Shown here in pieces: positions 34,809 through 44,271 of a stretch of DNA of 64,000 nt. The position numbers and the translations under genes are program-made. Source of the stretch: Thermogemmatispora onikobensis (GTDB lineage: Bacteria; Chloroflexota; Ktedonobacteria; Ktedonobacterales; Ktedonobacteraceae); assembly GCF_001748285.1 (NCBI RefSeq), contig NZ_BDGT01000005.1:101209-165208 (forward strand). Direction: 5' to 3'. Positions within the stretch are counted from its first letter, which is position 1. Every line of letters starts with the position of its first letter. The notes under the pieces were generated by a model. The model did not search any database. It was not told the origin of the DNA and was given only the letters and a program-made list of their open reading frames with translations.

Positions 34809-36526
34809 AAGCCGTAAAGGTGCTCTTTATTTGCCATCTGGCGGCGCTCATCTTCGGTCTCGCCGGGCTATTGATCGCCCTGCCCCATCCCGAACTGTGG
34901 AGTTTTAGCCCGCTGCTGGTCTCGGTCTTCAGCTTCGGCATCAACTATGCCGGTTCGCTGCACATCCTCTTTGGGGCGGCCACGGTGCTCCTGTTTGGGC
35001 TGCGGGTGGTGGGGGTACGCCGCACCCTGATCTTCTTCGCCGCCTCGACGTTGATCTCGCTCAGCATAGAGCTGATCGGAACCTCGACCGGCTTTCCCTT
35101 CGGCCCCTACTCCTACAACAGTTTTCTGGGCTTCAAGATCCTTGATCACGTTCCCTATTCGATCCCGCTCTCCTGGTTCTACATGGGCTTCTCCTCCTTT
35201 CTGCTGGCCCATCTGCTCCTGACCCGTCGCGCTCAAGGCGTCGGCCAGCGAGGGCGTGGCCTGTGGACTGTGCTGCTGGGTGCCTACCTGCTGACCGTCT
35301 GGGACCTGACGCTTGATCCGGCGATGGCCAGCGAGCGGCTGCCTCTGCACTTCTGGCAGTGGGGAGTACGCGGCGCCTACTTCGGCATGCCCGTCCAAAA
35401 TCTGGTGGGCTGGTCGGTCACTGGCTTGCTCTATATGGGGGTCAGTCGCCTGCTCTGGCGCAGCGATCTCGAAGAAGGCCGTCTGAAGGGCGTGGCCTGG
35501 CTGCCCTTTGGCATCTATGCGGCCAATACCCTCTTTGCCATTGTCCTCGATCTGAGCGTGGGTCTCTGGCTGCCGCCGCTGCTGGGCCTCTTGCTGGGCA
35601 TACTACCGGCGGCCCTGGTGCTACGCCGCGATGGCAGCGAAGGAGGCGAGCGCGGAAGTGGAACCGCTGTACCGACGCTCTCGGAGCAGGCTGGGCTGGC
35701 CCCAGATCTGGCCCAGGCCCCGCAAGGGAGCCGTGGCTTTGAAGCGCACAGCCGGGCAGAAGGGCCGGCCCTGCTGCGGAGGATTACCCGTCTGGTCATA
35801 CGTGCCGGGGCAGCCCTCTTGCTCTGGCGTCGCCGGCTGCGCATCATTGTCGAGGGACGCGAGTACCTGCCGGCCCGCGGTCCGGTCATTGTCGCCGCTC
35901 GCCACTATCACCATCTCTACGATGGTTGCCTGCTTTTGCGGGTGATCCCGCGTCCGGTGCACATTCTGGTCGCCCTCGACTGGGCGCGCAGCCGTTGGCA
36001 GCGTCAGCTCATGGAGCTGCTTTGTGCTCTGGCCGGCTGGCCAGTCATCTTACGTCCTGAGCGCCTGCGCTCCGAGGAGCAAGGTGCTGCCATCAGTGCC
36101 TACCGTATGGGCGAGGTCGCTCCTTATCTACGTCGGGCCTTACGTCAGGCCCAGGCCCTGCTCTCTCGCGGCGACCTGCTGGTCATCTTCCCCGAGGGTT
36201 ATCCTGTGGTTGATCCTCAGCCCTCACCGCGCTCCCCGGAGCAGGCCCTGCTCCCGTTCCGGCCCGGCCTGGCCCGTCTCGTGGAGCTGGCCGAGCGCGC
36301 GAGCGGAAGCAGCATTCCAGTGGTTCCGGCAGGTATCATCTGGAGCGAGACACGCCCGCCATCGCTGACCCTGCGCCTGGGGGCGCCCCTCTTCCGTCGC
36401 CTCTACGCCGACACTGCCCAATTCATGAGTGCGCTCGAGAGTTGCGTGCGGGTGCTCTCAGGGCTTGATCACGACCAGGGGCTGGGCCTGAGCCTCTTTC
36501 CCGGAAAGGAGATGTTGCACTCATGA
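34805..36526 (+). CDS. CruF-like carotenoid hydratase fused to a PlsC-type acyltransferase
   Basis: 573 residues, overlapping the previous stop by 4 bases. Residues about 1-275 are a polytopic membrane domain of the carotenoid 1',2'-hydratase family (GINYAGSLHI, IELIGTSTGFPFGPYSYN, YSIPLSWFYMGF, TVWDLTLDPAMA, FGMPVQNLVGW), which hydrates the acyclic end group. Residues about 325-560 are a lysophosphatidate-acyltransferase-like domain: GPVIVAARHYHHLYDG in place of the usual NHxxxxD, ILRPERL, and IFPEGYP. The canonical histidine spacing is shifted (the tyrosine of HYHHLYD occupies its place), so which histidine is catalytic is unclear. The fusion suggests hydration and acylation of a carotenoid glycoside at one membrane site. 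Confidence 0.82.
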   Translation: MKAVKVLFICHLAALIFGLAGLLIALPHPELWSFSPLLVSVFSFGINYAGSLHILFGAATVLLFGLRVVGVRRTLIFFAASTLISLSIELIGTSTGFPFGPYSYNSFLGFKILDHVPYSIPLSWFYMGFSSFLLAHLLLTRRAQGVGQRGRGLWTVLLGAYLLTVWDLTLDPAMASERLPLHFWQWGVRGAYFGMPVQNLVGWSVTGLLYMGVSRLLWRSDLEEGRLKGVAWLPFGIYAANTLFAIVLDLSVGLWLPPLLGLLLGILPAALVLRRDGSEGGERGSGTAVPTLSEQAGLAPDLAQAPQGSRGFEAHSRAEGPALLRRITRLVIRAGAALLLWRRRLRIIVEGREYLPARGPVIVAARHYHHLYDGCLLLRVIPRPVHILVALDWARSRWQRQLMELLCALAGWPVILRPERLRSEEQGAAISAYRMGEVAPYLRRALRQAQALLSRGDLLVIFPEGYPVVDPQPSPRSPEQALLPFRPGLARLVELAERASGSSIPVVPAGIIWSETRPPSLTLRLGAPLFRRLYADTAQFMSALESCVRVLSGLDHDQGLGLSLFPGKEMLHS

Positions 36527-38073
36527 GCAGTCGCTCCAGCGTGACATCCGCTGCTAACAGGCTGCCGGCGGGGGGAAGCGGCGCACGCCCGCGAGTGATT
36601 GTCATTGGGGCCGGTTTCGGCGGCCTGGCGGCGGCCATTCGTCTGCAGGCCGCCGGGGCCCAGGTCATCTTGATCGAGGCGCGTTCCCAGCCTGGGGGGC
36701 GGGCCTACCAGCTCAAGGCCGAGGGTTTCACCTTCGACATGGGGCCAAGTCTGCTGACCGCGCCCTGGCTCCTGCAGGATCTCTGGCAGGCTGCCGGGCG
36801 CCATCTGGACGACGACCTGACCCTGGTGCCGTTGCGCCCCTTCTATCGCATCGGCTTTGCCGACGGCAATCACTTCGACTACTGGGGCGACCCCGCTGCA
36901 GACGAAGCCGAAATCGCCCGCTTTGAAGCACGCGACGTGGCCGGCTATCGCGCCTTCCTGACGGCGACGGAACGCATCTACCGGCGGGCCTTTGCCGAGC
37001 TGGCCGGCGAGCCGTTCTTGCGCCTGAGCGATTTTCTGCGCGTGGCCCCGGAGCTGGTGCGCCTGGGGGCCCACCGCAGCGTCTACCGCTTTGTCTCGCG
37101 CTACTTCCGCCATCCGCAGTTGCGCATGGTCTTCTCGTTCCATCCCCTCTTCATCGGCGGGAACCCTTTCCGGGCCAGCGCTATCTACAGCATTGTTCCC
37201 TATCTGGAGCGCCTGGGTGGCGTCCACTTCGTACCCGGGGGAATGTATGCGCTCGTCGAGGCCATGACGCGCCTCTTCACCTCGCTAGGCGGCGAGCTGC
37301 GCTGCGGCCAGCCCGTGGAGCGCATCCTGGTGCGCGCCGGGCAGGTCTGGGGCGTGTTACTGGCCGACGGCGCTCTCCTGCAGGCCGAGGCGGTGGTGGC
37401 CAATAGCGACGTCGCCACCACCTATCTGCGCCTGCTCCCCGCCGAAGTACGCCCCCGAGGGCTGGTGCGTCGCCTGGAGCAGGCTCGCTACTCGATGAGC
37501 TGCTTCTTGCTCTACCTGGGACTGAAGCAGCAGTACCCGCAGTTGCGCCATCACACCATCTTTATGCCCCACGACTATCGGGAGATGATCCAGCAGCTCT
37601 TTGACGGCCAGGGTCTGCCGGATGATCTGGCGCTCTATCTGCACACGCCGACCCGCACCGATGCCACGCTGGCCCCGTCTGGTGGCGAGAGCCTCTATGT
37701 GCTGGCGCCGGTGCCCCATCTTGGGCACGGTGTCGACTGGCAGCGCGAGACGCTGGCGTTCCGCGAGCGCATCCTGCGCTATCTGGAAGAGCAGGCGGGC
37801 CTGCACGGACTGCGTGCCAGCATCGTCTACGAGCAGCGCTTTACGCCCCTCGACTTTGCCACTGAACTGCGCAGTCATCTGGGCGCGGCCTTCTCGCTGG
37901 AGCCGACGCTTTTCCAATCGGCCTACTTCCGTCCACATAACCGCGCTGCCCAGGTTGGGGGCCTCTACTTTGTGGGCGCTGGCACCCATCCCGGGGCGGG
38001 CATCCCGGGCGTCCTGCTTTCCGCCGCCATTACGGCTCGTCTTGTGCGGGAGGACCTGGCATGCCGTGCTTGA
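36523..38073 (+). CDS. crtI: Phytoene desaturase (CrtI type)
   Basis: 516 residues, start overlapping the previous stop (ATGA). FAD-dependent desaturase that introduces double bases of conjugation into phytoene to give lycopene-type products. N-terminal VIVIGAGFGGLAAAIRLQAAG (FAD site, about 26-46), then PGGRAYQLKAEGFTFDMGPSLL. The C-terminal family signature is GLYFVGAGTHPGAGIPGVLLSA (about 485-506). The first 20 residues are unconserved. How many double bonds it introduces cannot be read from sequence. Confidence 0.9.
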   Translation: MSSRSSVTSAANRLPAGGSGARPRVIVIGAGFGGLAAAIRLQAAGAQVILIEARSQPGGRAYQLKAEGFTFDMGPSLLTAPWLLQDLWQAAGRHLDDDLTLVPLRPFYRIGFADGNHFDYWGDPAADEAEIARFEARDVAGYRAFLTATERIYRRAFAELAGEPFLRLSDFLRVAPELVRLGAHRSVYRFVSRYFRHPQLRMVFSFHPLFIGGNPFRASAIYSIVPYLERLGGVHFVPGGMYALVEAMTRLFTSLGGELRCGQPVERILVRAGQVWGVLLADGALLQAEAVVANSDVATTYLRLLPAEVRPRGLVRRLEQARYSMSCFLLYLGLKQQYPQLRHHTIFMPHDYREMIQQLFDGQGLPDDLALYLHTPTRTDATLAPSGGESLYVLAPVPHLGHGVDWQRETLAFRERILRYLEEQAGLHGLRASIVYEQRFTPLDFATELRSHLGAAFSLEPTLFQSAYFRPHNRAAQVGGLYFVGAGTHPGAGIPGVLLSAAITARLVREDLACRA

Positions 38074-38125
38074 AGGAGAGTTGTGAGCCTGGTCGCCCGC
38101 CCGTATGGGGAGGAAAAGGAGCGGC

Positions 38126-39049
38126 ATGAGACTTGGCTATGCCTGTGTGAACCTCTCGCTGGGGGGGAAGATGCGCAGTCTGCGCCTGGCCACCCTGCGC
38201 GAGCGCGGCCTTGCCTATCTCCAGGCCCTGGTCGATGAGAACCTGGCGCTCCTCGCGGCCATCCTGCGCTGGAACCTGGCTCAGGGTATCAGCGTCTTTC
38301 GCATCTCCTCAGATCTGGTGCCGCTTGGCTCTCATCCCGAGGTGGCGCTAGAGCAGATCCGCTTTGATCCGGCCCGGGTTGCCGAAGTGAGGCAGCTGGC
38401 TCGCGCGGGCAGGATGCGCCTGTCGATGCACCCTGGTCAATATACGCTCATCTCTGCCGATGGCCCCGTCTGGCAGAGCAGCTATCGCGACCTCTGCTAT
38501 CATGCTGAGGTCATGGAGCGACTCGGCCTCGAAGGTGATATCATCCTGCATGGTGGTGGTGTCTACGGCGACCGCGCCGCCACGCTGCGGCGCATCCTGG
38601 CTCACATCGATGAGCTACCGGAGCGTGTGCGCCGGCGGCTGCGCCTGGAGAACGATGAGCGCTGCTGGTCGGTGAGGCAGCTCCTGCCGATCTGCGAGGC
38701 GAGTGGCCTGCCGTTGGTGGTTGACAACCTGCATCATGCCCTCAACGGTGGCGCGGAGACGCCGCTGGAGCGCCTGCCCTGGGAACGCATCCTGACGACC
38801 TGGGGCCGGCGCCGGCCCAAGCTGCACTACGCCGAACAGGACCCTGGCAAGCGTCCGGGTGCCCACAGCGAGTATATCAATGTCGATCGCTTCCGGGCCT
38901 TTCTCGCTGCCGTTCCCTGGTCTGACTATGATGTCATGCTTGAGTGCAAAGCCAAGGACCTGGCCCTGTTGCGCTTGCGTCAGGAACTGGGCCTGATCGC
39001 TGCTGGACCCCTGCCCGGAGCCGGCGAGGGCAGCGATCTGCAAGGCTGA
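38126..39049 (+). CDS. uvsE: UV damage endonuclease
   Basis: 307 residues from the ATG at 38126 (AAAAGGAG upstream). Metal-dependent TIM-barrel endonuclease that nicks DNA 5' of UV photoproducts. Visible: RLGYACVN at the N-terminus, ISSDLVPLGSHP, LSMHPGQYTLI, HGGGVYGDR, LENDERCWS, VVDNLHH and LHYAEQDPGKRPGAHSEYI, all typical of UVDE. It lies 52 bases after crtI on the same strand, so UV repair and pigment synthesis may be co-expressed. Confidence 0.9.
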   Translation: MRLGYACVNLSLGGKMRSLRLATLRERGLAYLQALVDENLALLAAILRWNLAQGISVFRISSDLVPLGSHPEVALEQIRFDPARVAEVRQLARAGRMRLSMHPGQYTLISADGPVWQSSYRDLCYHAEVMERLGLEGDIILHGGGVYGDRAATLRRILAHIDELPERVRRRLRLENDERCWSVRQLLPICEASGLPLVVDNLHHALNGGAETPLERLPWERILTTWGRRRPKLHYAEQDPGKRPGAHSEYINVDRFRAFLAAVPWSDYDVMLECKAKDLALLRLRQELGLIAAGPLPGAGEGSDLQG

Positions 39050-39145
39050 GGTGACTCTTAGCCGGGCGCCTTCACGTGCTTAATTCAGGTGTGGTAAAGC
39101 AGCGATCGCGCTGCCTGCTGATGGAGAAAGGAGAGAGGCGTCACC

Positions 39146-40450
39146 ATGATCATCGTTGTCGGTGCCGGTCTGGCCGGCCTGACCTGCGCCCGCCACCTGA
39201 GTCGCGCCGGGCTGAGCGTCCTGGTACTGGAGGCCGCCGACCGGCCCGGGGGCCGCGTCAGTACCGATCGCCATCCCGAGGGCTTTCTTCTCGACCGGGG
39301 CTTCCAGGTCTTGTTTACTGCCTATCCCGCCGTGCAGCGCGAGCTTGATCTCGCTGCGCTCAGACCGAGACGTTTCCTGCCCGGGGCCTTGCTGGTCAAA
39401 GGGGGCCGACGCTATCCGCTGGCTGATCCGCGACGCCAGCCTGGCTGGCTGGCTGCCTCTACCAGTAACCCCCTCATTCCGCTGACCGACAAGTGGCGCG
39501 TCCTGCGCCTGACGCGCACGATCCTGCAGACGGTCTCTGTGGAAAGCCCGGCGGCCTGGCCCGTGGCCACGCTTGACGAGACCAGCGAGCTGTACCTGCG
39601 CCATTGGGGCTTTAGCCGCGAGGGCTTCATCGCTCACTTCGCCCGGCCCTTCTTCGGCGGCATCTTTCTCGATCGAGAGCTGCAGACCAGCGCGCGCATG
39701 CTCCGCTTTGTCTGGCGCATGCTGGCGAGCGGCGATATAGTCTTACCGGAGGAGGGTATGGAGGCGATCGCGGCCCAGCTGGCCGCCTCTCTGCCAGCGA
39801 GCAGTCTGCGTCTGGGTGCGCGTGTTGTGGCCTTACTGCGTGAGGACGGGCGGATCTCGGGCGTGCGTCTGGAGAGCGGCGAGGAGCTGCAGGCCGCGGC
39901 CGTCGTGATCGCCACCGCTAGCCCGACGGCAGCCCATCTTACCGGCCTGTCCTTACCAACTGCAGGCCGCGGCTGCACCTGCCTCTACTTCGCAGGTCCC
40001 CAGTCGCTTTACGACGAGCCGGTCCTGCTGCTCAACTGCGAGCCTGGCGGCCTGGTCAACCATGCTGTGCAGCTCACCAATATTGTTCCGCAGTACGCTC
40101 CGCCGGGGCAGCACCTGCTCTCGGTCACCATCCTGGATGAAGCGACCCAGGCTGAAGAAGATGATGAGCGGCTGGCTCAGCACGCTCTACAGGAGCTGGC
40201 TGTCTGGTTCCCAGAGCGCGACCTGAGTGGGTGGCGCTTGCTGGCCGTCTATCGCCTGCCCTTCGCTCAATTTGCCCAGCCGCCGGGCATCTTCGCCCAT
40301 CTGCCGGAGGCGCGCAGTGGGGAGTCGGGCCTCTATCTAACCGGCGAATACCTGCATTCGAGCAGCATCCACGGGGCCCTCAGCAGTGGAGCGCATACGG
40401 CGCGGCTGGTGCTGGCCGACCAGCGGGAGCGGCTGCGCCCTGCCGGGTGA
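39146..40450 (+). CDS. FAD-dependent amine-oxidase/CrtI-related flavoprotein
   Basis: 434 residues. Rossmann FAD site IIVVGAGLAGLTCARHLSRAG at the N-terminus, then RPGGRVSTDRHPEGFLLDRGFQVLF. The C-terminus GLYLTGEYLHSSSIHGALSSG is the FAD-contacting end of this family. It resembles NAD(P)-binding FAD oxidoreductases often found near carotenoid genes; the substrate is unknown, and a later oxidation of the carotenoid is possible. An AGGAGAGAG site precedes the ATG. Confidence 0.75.
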   Translation: MIIVVGAGLAGLTCARHLSRAGLSVLVLEAADRPGGRVSTDRHPEGFLLDRGFQVLFTAYPAVQRELDLAALRPRRFLPGALLVKGGRRYPLADPRRQPGWLAASTSNPLIPLTDKWRVLRLTRTILQTVSVESPAAWPVATLDETSELYLRHWGFSREGFIAHFARPFFGGIFLDRELQTSARMLRFVWRMLASGDIVLPEEGMEAIAAQLAASLPASSLRLGARVVALLREDGRISGVRLESGEELQAAAVVIATASPTAAHLTGLSLPTAGRGCTCLYFAGPQSLYDEPVLLLNCEPGGLVNHAVQLTNIVPQYAPPGQHLLSVTILDEATQAEEDDERLAQHALQELAVWFPERDLSGWRLLAVYRLPFAQFAQPPGIFAHLPEARSGESGLYLTGEYLHSSSIHGALSSGAHTARLVLADQRERLRPAG

Positions 40451-40474
40451 GGAGAAGGGAAGGAGCGAGAAACG

Positions 40475-40972
40475 ATGCAAGAGCTTGTTGAACGTCGTCC
40501 ACCGACCTGGCGTCCTGGGCGGGCGGCGCTGGCCGGCCTCCTGGCCACTGGCGTCTACAGCCTTGTGATGGCCCTGGATCAGCGTCTCAGCGGCAACCAT
40601 TTCAGCGATGTGCGTTTCATTGAGGGCCTGCTCGGGGGAGGAGCGAAACGGTCTGACGGTCGCCGTTTCCTGGCCTGGGGCCTCCATCTCCTCAATGGGG
40701 TCCTGCTGGGCGAAATCTATGCCGCTCTGGTCAGGCCGCGCCTGCCCGGCCCGATCTGGCTCAAGGGACTCCTCTTCGGCGAAGGCTTTCTGGCCTCAGT
40801 CTGGTGGCTCACGCCCCTGGCCGACCGCCTGCATCCGCTCATTCGCCGTGGCCAGCTCCCGCGCCTGGCGACCTGGCCCTCCTTTGGGCAGAACCTCTTG
40901 CGCCATCTGGCCTTTGGCCTGACACTGGCCCTCTTCTACGGCGACGAGCGGGAGCTGCCGCCGCGTCCCTGA
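40475..40972 (+). CDS. Membrane protein of unknown function, carotenoid operon
   Basis: 165 residues, AAGGAG upstream. About four hydrophobic segments (about 19-37, 65-86, 92-114, 142-160). No family recognised. It is 24 bases after the flavoprotein gene, so probably co-transcribed with it. Confidence 0.65.
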   Translation: MQELVERRPPTWRPGRAALAGLLATGVYSLVMALDQRLSGNHFSDVRFIEGLLGGGAKRSDGRRFLAWGLHLLNGVLLGEIYAALVRPRLPGPIWLKGLLFGEGFLASVWWLTPLADRLHPLIRRGQLPRLATWPSFGQNLLRHLAFGLTLALFYGDERELPPRP

Positions 40973-41141
40973 CCTGACCTCGCGCCCTGCGCCCCTCGCT
41001 GGAATCGATAGATGTAGATCCTTTTCTTAGAGAGCCTGCTAGAGTGGAACTGTGAGGAGAGGAGGCGGTGGATTGTGGAGGTAGCCGGAAAACGCGAGCA
41101 AGCTCTAGCTCAAGCTTTACAGAAAGGATCAGTCCATCGCC

Positions 41142-41924
41142 ATGCAGACCTCTATCGATCGTAGCTCTCCGCGCAAGGCGCAAGGGCGTCGGCGCTTTCT
41201 CCAGAGGGCCACTGTTGGCCTGGGGCTGGCCGCCGGTGGCCTGGCCCTGTTTGAGAGCGGCGCCAGGCCGCTGGCGGTGCGGGCTCAGGGAGCGCTGTCC
41301 GAGCGGCTCATCACCATCGATGATGCCGTCACGCAGATTCTCTCGATCGCCCGCACAGCCGAACAACTGGCCGTTACCTTCTACAGCAACGGCATCGCCA
41401 ATGCCAGTGCGCTGGGCCTCAGCGGCGACGATCTGGCCTATCTCAAGGCGGCCCTGGTCGAAGAGCAGATCCACCAGCAGTTTTTCACAGCCAACGGAGG
41501 CCAGTCGCTGGCTGACACCTTCAGCTTCCCCAAAGGGGCCCAGACCTTCAGCGACCTCAAAACCTTTATTGAGACCCAACAGCAGCTAGAGGGGGTCTTT
41601 GACTCGGCCTTCCTGGCAGCCATCAAAGAGTTTGCCGCGATGGGGCGGCCCGATCTCGCTCAGGTGGCCGGGCAGATCGCCTGTATTGAGGCCGAGCATC
41701 GCGCCCTTGGGCGCGTCATCGGCGGCCTAAGCCCTGCTGATAACTGGGCTTTCACGCCCGTGCTCATCGCCACGGTAGCCGACGCCCCCCAGGTGGTCCA
41801 GGACGCTGGCTATCTCAGCCCCACCGAAGGGAACAGCTATCGCTATCATGAGGTGAGCACCGAGGACGCCGGCGTCGAACAGCGCGTCCCCTTTGTGGCC
41901 AGCAGCGGCGTCGGTCGCGGCTAA
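41142..41924 (+). CDS. Tat-exported ferritin-like protein
   Basis: 260 residues. The N-terminus has a twin-arginine signal (GRRRFLQRATVGLGLAAGGLAL, about 14-36). A ferritin-like four-helix domain follows, with metal-ligand motifs spread over four helices: EQLAVTFY, EEQIHQQFF (ExxH) and CIEAEHRALGRVI (ExxH). Related to the Ferritin_2/desiccation-associated family; probably a secreted di-iron protein. AAAGGA lies about 12 bases before the ATG. Confidence 0.8.
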   Translation: MQTSIDRSSPRKAQGRRRFLQRATVGLGLAAGGLALFESGARPLAVRAQGALSERLITIDDAVTQILSIARTAEQLAVTFYSNGIANASALGLSGDDLAYLKAALVEEQIHQQFFTANGGQSLADTFSFPKGAQTFSDLKTFIETQQQLEGVFDSAFLAAIKEFAAMGRPDLAQVAGQIACIEAEHRALGRVIGGLSPADNWAFTPVLIATVADAPQVVQDAGYLSPTEGNSYRYHEVSTEDAGVEQRVPFVASSGVGRG

Positions 41925-42286
41925 GAGAAGATCCGGACAAGCAGAATAGGGAGCGCCGAAGAAAGGCTGGGCAAGCCATCGGAGTCCACTGCTGAGAAAC
42001 CGAAAAAGACCTGCAGAGCGCAGAGCAGAGCCTCCTTCACCGGGGAACGGCCAATCTCCCTGCTTGTTCAGAAAGAAGAAGAGAAGCAGGCGCAGTAGAG
42101 CAAGGCAGGCCCTCATCTTATCCCCGTATCCACTGCCTGGCCACCGTTGGGAGCTGGTTACCCAGTCGGACGACGAGCCGCAGGGCGGCGAGGCATGGGA
42201 TCAGGATGAGACGAGGGCCTGCCCTCTTGTTCTGGTAGATAGATGAGGCGTTAAGGCGCCCGGCTGAGCGAGGCGAGCAGAGCAGG
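41925..42286. other. Intergenic region with a long-range inverted repeat
   Basis: About 360 bases between convergent genes. GGCAGGCCCTC (42104-42114) and GAGGGCCTGCC (42213-42223) are perfect complements 98 bases apart. Pairing can continue inward with TCATC/GATGA and ATCCC/GGGAT after small bulges. This could be a structured RNA or a bidirectional termination region. No protein-coding gene seen. Confidence 0.45.
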
Positions 42287-43246
42287 CTAGAGGCCCTGTG
42301 AGACCGTACTCAGGCGAGCCAACTGCTCCGGCGCGAGCTGGAGCGTCAGAGCGGCAAAGCCGTCCTCCAGATGAGCCGGTTGGCTGGCGCCGATAATCGG
42401 CGCGGTCACCGCCGGCTGCGCCAGCAGCCAGGCCAGGGCCACCGCTGCGGGCGTAGCCTGGGTCTCCTCGGCGACAGCCTGGACCGTTTCCAGGGTGCGC
42501 CAGGCCTGCTCTTGATCGTAGCGCCCCAGGACAGCGGCAGCGCGCGCACTCTGGCGGCCCTCGCCGCGGCGGTAGCTGCCGCCGAGGAAGCCACCAGCCA
42601 GGGGGCTATAAGGGATCACGCCAAGGCCATACTGCAGGCAGATCGTCTGTAGCTCCTGCTCAAACTCGGCGCGATGAACCAGATTGTAGTGTGGTTCCAA
42701 CACCTCATAGCGGGCCGTGCGCTCATAGCGCGCGCACCAGAGCGCCTCGACCAGGCGCCAGGCCGGATAATTGGAAGCGCCAATATAGCGTACCTTGCCG
42801 CTGCGCTGCAGATCGTCGAAGGCACGCAACGTCTCCTCAATCGGCGTCTCCGCGTCGAAGGCGTGAGCCAGATAGAGATCGAGATAGTCGGTCTGTAAGC
42901 GGCGTAGCGAGGCCTCAACGGCCTCTATAATGTGCTTGCGCGAGAGGCCGCGGTCGTTTGGTCCCTCGCCCATCGGATGATAGACCTTGGTGGCAATCAC
43001 CACCTGACTGCGATTGCCGCGTGCACGCAGCCAGCGCCCAATGATCTCCTCGGACTCGCCGCCGCGCTTGCCCGGAATCCAGCGCGTATAGAGATCGGCG
43101 GTATCGAAGAAATTGCCTCCGCGCTCAACGAAGGCATCCATGATAGCGAAGGCTGTTGGCTCATCGACCGTCCAGCCCCATTGCATGGTGCCCAGGCAGA
43201 GGCGTGAGACCCGTAAGCCAGTTCGTCCAAGTGTGCGGTACTCCAT
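42287..43246 (-). CDS. Aldo/keto reductase
   Basis: 319 residues, a (beta/alpha)8-barrel NADPH-dependent oxidoreductase. N-terminal [22 protein letters not shown]; the catalytic tetrad is visible as Asp and Tyr in [12 protein letters not shown], Lys in VIATKVYHP, and His in [21 protein letters not shown] and the C-terminal [14 protein letters not shown] are typical. The substrate is unknown. Confidence 0.88.
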   Translation of the reverse strand: MEYRTLGRTGLRVSRLCLGTMQWGWTVDEPTAFAIMDAFVERGGNFFDTADLYTRWIPGKRGGESEEIIGRWLRARGNRSQVVIATKVYHPMGEGPNDRGLSRKHIIEAVEASLRRLQTDYLDLYLAHAFDAETPIEETLRAFDDLQRSGKVRYIGASNYPAWRLVEALWCARYERTARYEVLEPHYNLVHRAEFEQELQTICLQYGLGVIPYSPLAGGFLGGSYRRGEGRQSARAAAVLGRYDQEQAWRTLETVQAVAEETQATPAAVALAWLLAQPAVTAPIIGASQPAHLEDGFAALTLQLAPEQLARLSTVSQGL

Positions 43247-43298
43247 ACCTCTTATTTTCGCGCGCCGGCTCCCTCAATGCAAGGGCAGGTCCTGGCGC

Positions 43299-43979
43299 CT
43301 AGCACCCGTGAGTATCCAGGCCAGACTGGCTCTCGCACTGGTCAGGTGGAACGGATGAGGATGGCTCAGTAGACTGATCTGAAGAATGAGCGGAATCGGA
43401 GCGATCTGAAGCGGCCTGATCGCCGTCAGCCGGTTGGGGGGCTGTATCCCCCCTCGCTTCGCAGCTGAAACGGCGCAGCAGAAAGCGCGTCTGGTCACAG
43501 AGCGCGCGCGTATGAAAGGTCAGCTCCTCGGAGGAGTGGAGCAGCTGCTCCCAGCTCTGCACGAAGGTCTGTAGTTGACGCTGGCGCTGCCGGGCCGGAG
43601 CGCGCTCTTGCTCAGCAGGCGGAAGCACTATCAGTAGATCGAGCAGATGGCGCGTCTGGCCCTCGGCATTGTGTAGGAAGAGCAGGGGTAGATAGCGACG
43701 AGGAACGATCTCATCGGGGAGCTGCTGAGGCTGCTCTAACAGGCCACGGAACGATAGAAGCTGCTCATGATACTGGCTTAGCAGGCGCTGCAGGCGCAGG
43801 CGCTGGTCCAGTTGGAGACAGGCCTGGCTCCGCAGAGCAAGGTACTCTAACGAAAGCGCCTCTTGTTGCTGTCCAATCACAGCACAATAATGATTCAGGG
43901 TCTGACGGAACTGGTCGAGCGAGTGCCTCGTCGTTGGGGCGGAGGACAGCTCCGCTGGCCTGCCAACAGTATCATTCAA
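43299..43979 (-). CDS. Hypothetical helical protein
   Basis: 226 residues from a TTG at 43979, chosen because GAGGAGGGAGG lies just upstream; a further TTG at 44057 would add 26 residues without a ribosome site. Mostly predicted helix, rich in Gln, Leu and Arg (LRSQACLQLDQRLRLQRLL, coiled-coil-like), with a Ser/Asp/Gln-rich disordered C-terminal tail after about residue 175. No family recognised. It begins the AT-richer conflict-type region. Confidence 0.5.
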   Translation of the reverse strand: MNDTVGRPAELSSAPTTRHSLDQFRQTLNHYCAVIGQQQEALSLEYLALRSQACLQLDQRLRLQRLLSQYHEQLLSFRGLLEQPQQLPDEIVPRRYLPLLFLHNAEGQTRHLLDLLIVLPPAEQERAPARQRQRQLQTFVQSWEQLLHSSEELTFHTRALCDQTRFLLRRFSCEARGDTAPQPADGDQAASDRSDSAHSSDQSTEPSSSVPPDQCESQSGLDTHGC

Positions 43980-44271
43980 AGCGAACCTCCCTCCTCTCGC
44001 TTCAGGTGCGCTGACTTGAGTAGTCGTAGCGGCAGAGAGCCTGCCTGAGCATGACAAGCGGGAATCTCAAAGGCGATTGATCGCATCACTTATATAGACG
44101 TACAAGTCCAGCCTTTTCCTCATATGCTTGTCGCCGACACTGGTGAGTCTCCCGCTCTCGATCACTCCCTGGTCACTGTCTGCTTGCTTTATCTGCGACG
44201 CGGAACCTCGAATCGATATGATATTACCATAAGCCTTGTGAAGGATGCATTAAAAAAAATAGAACAAATAT

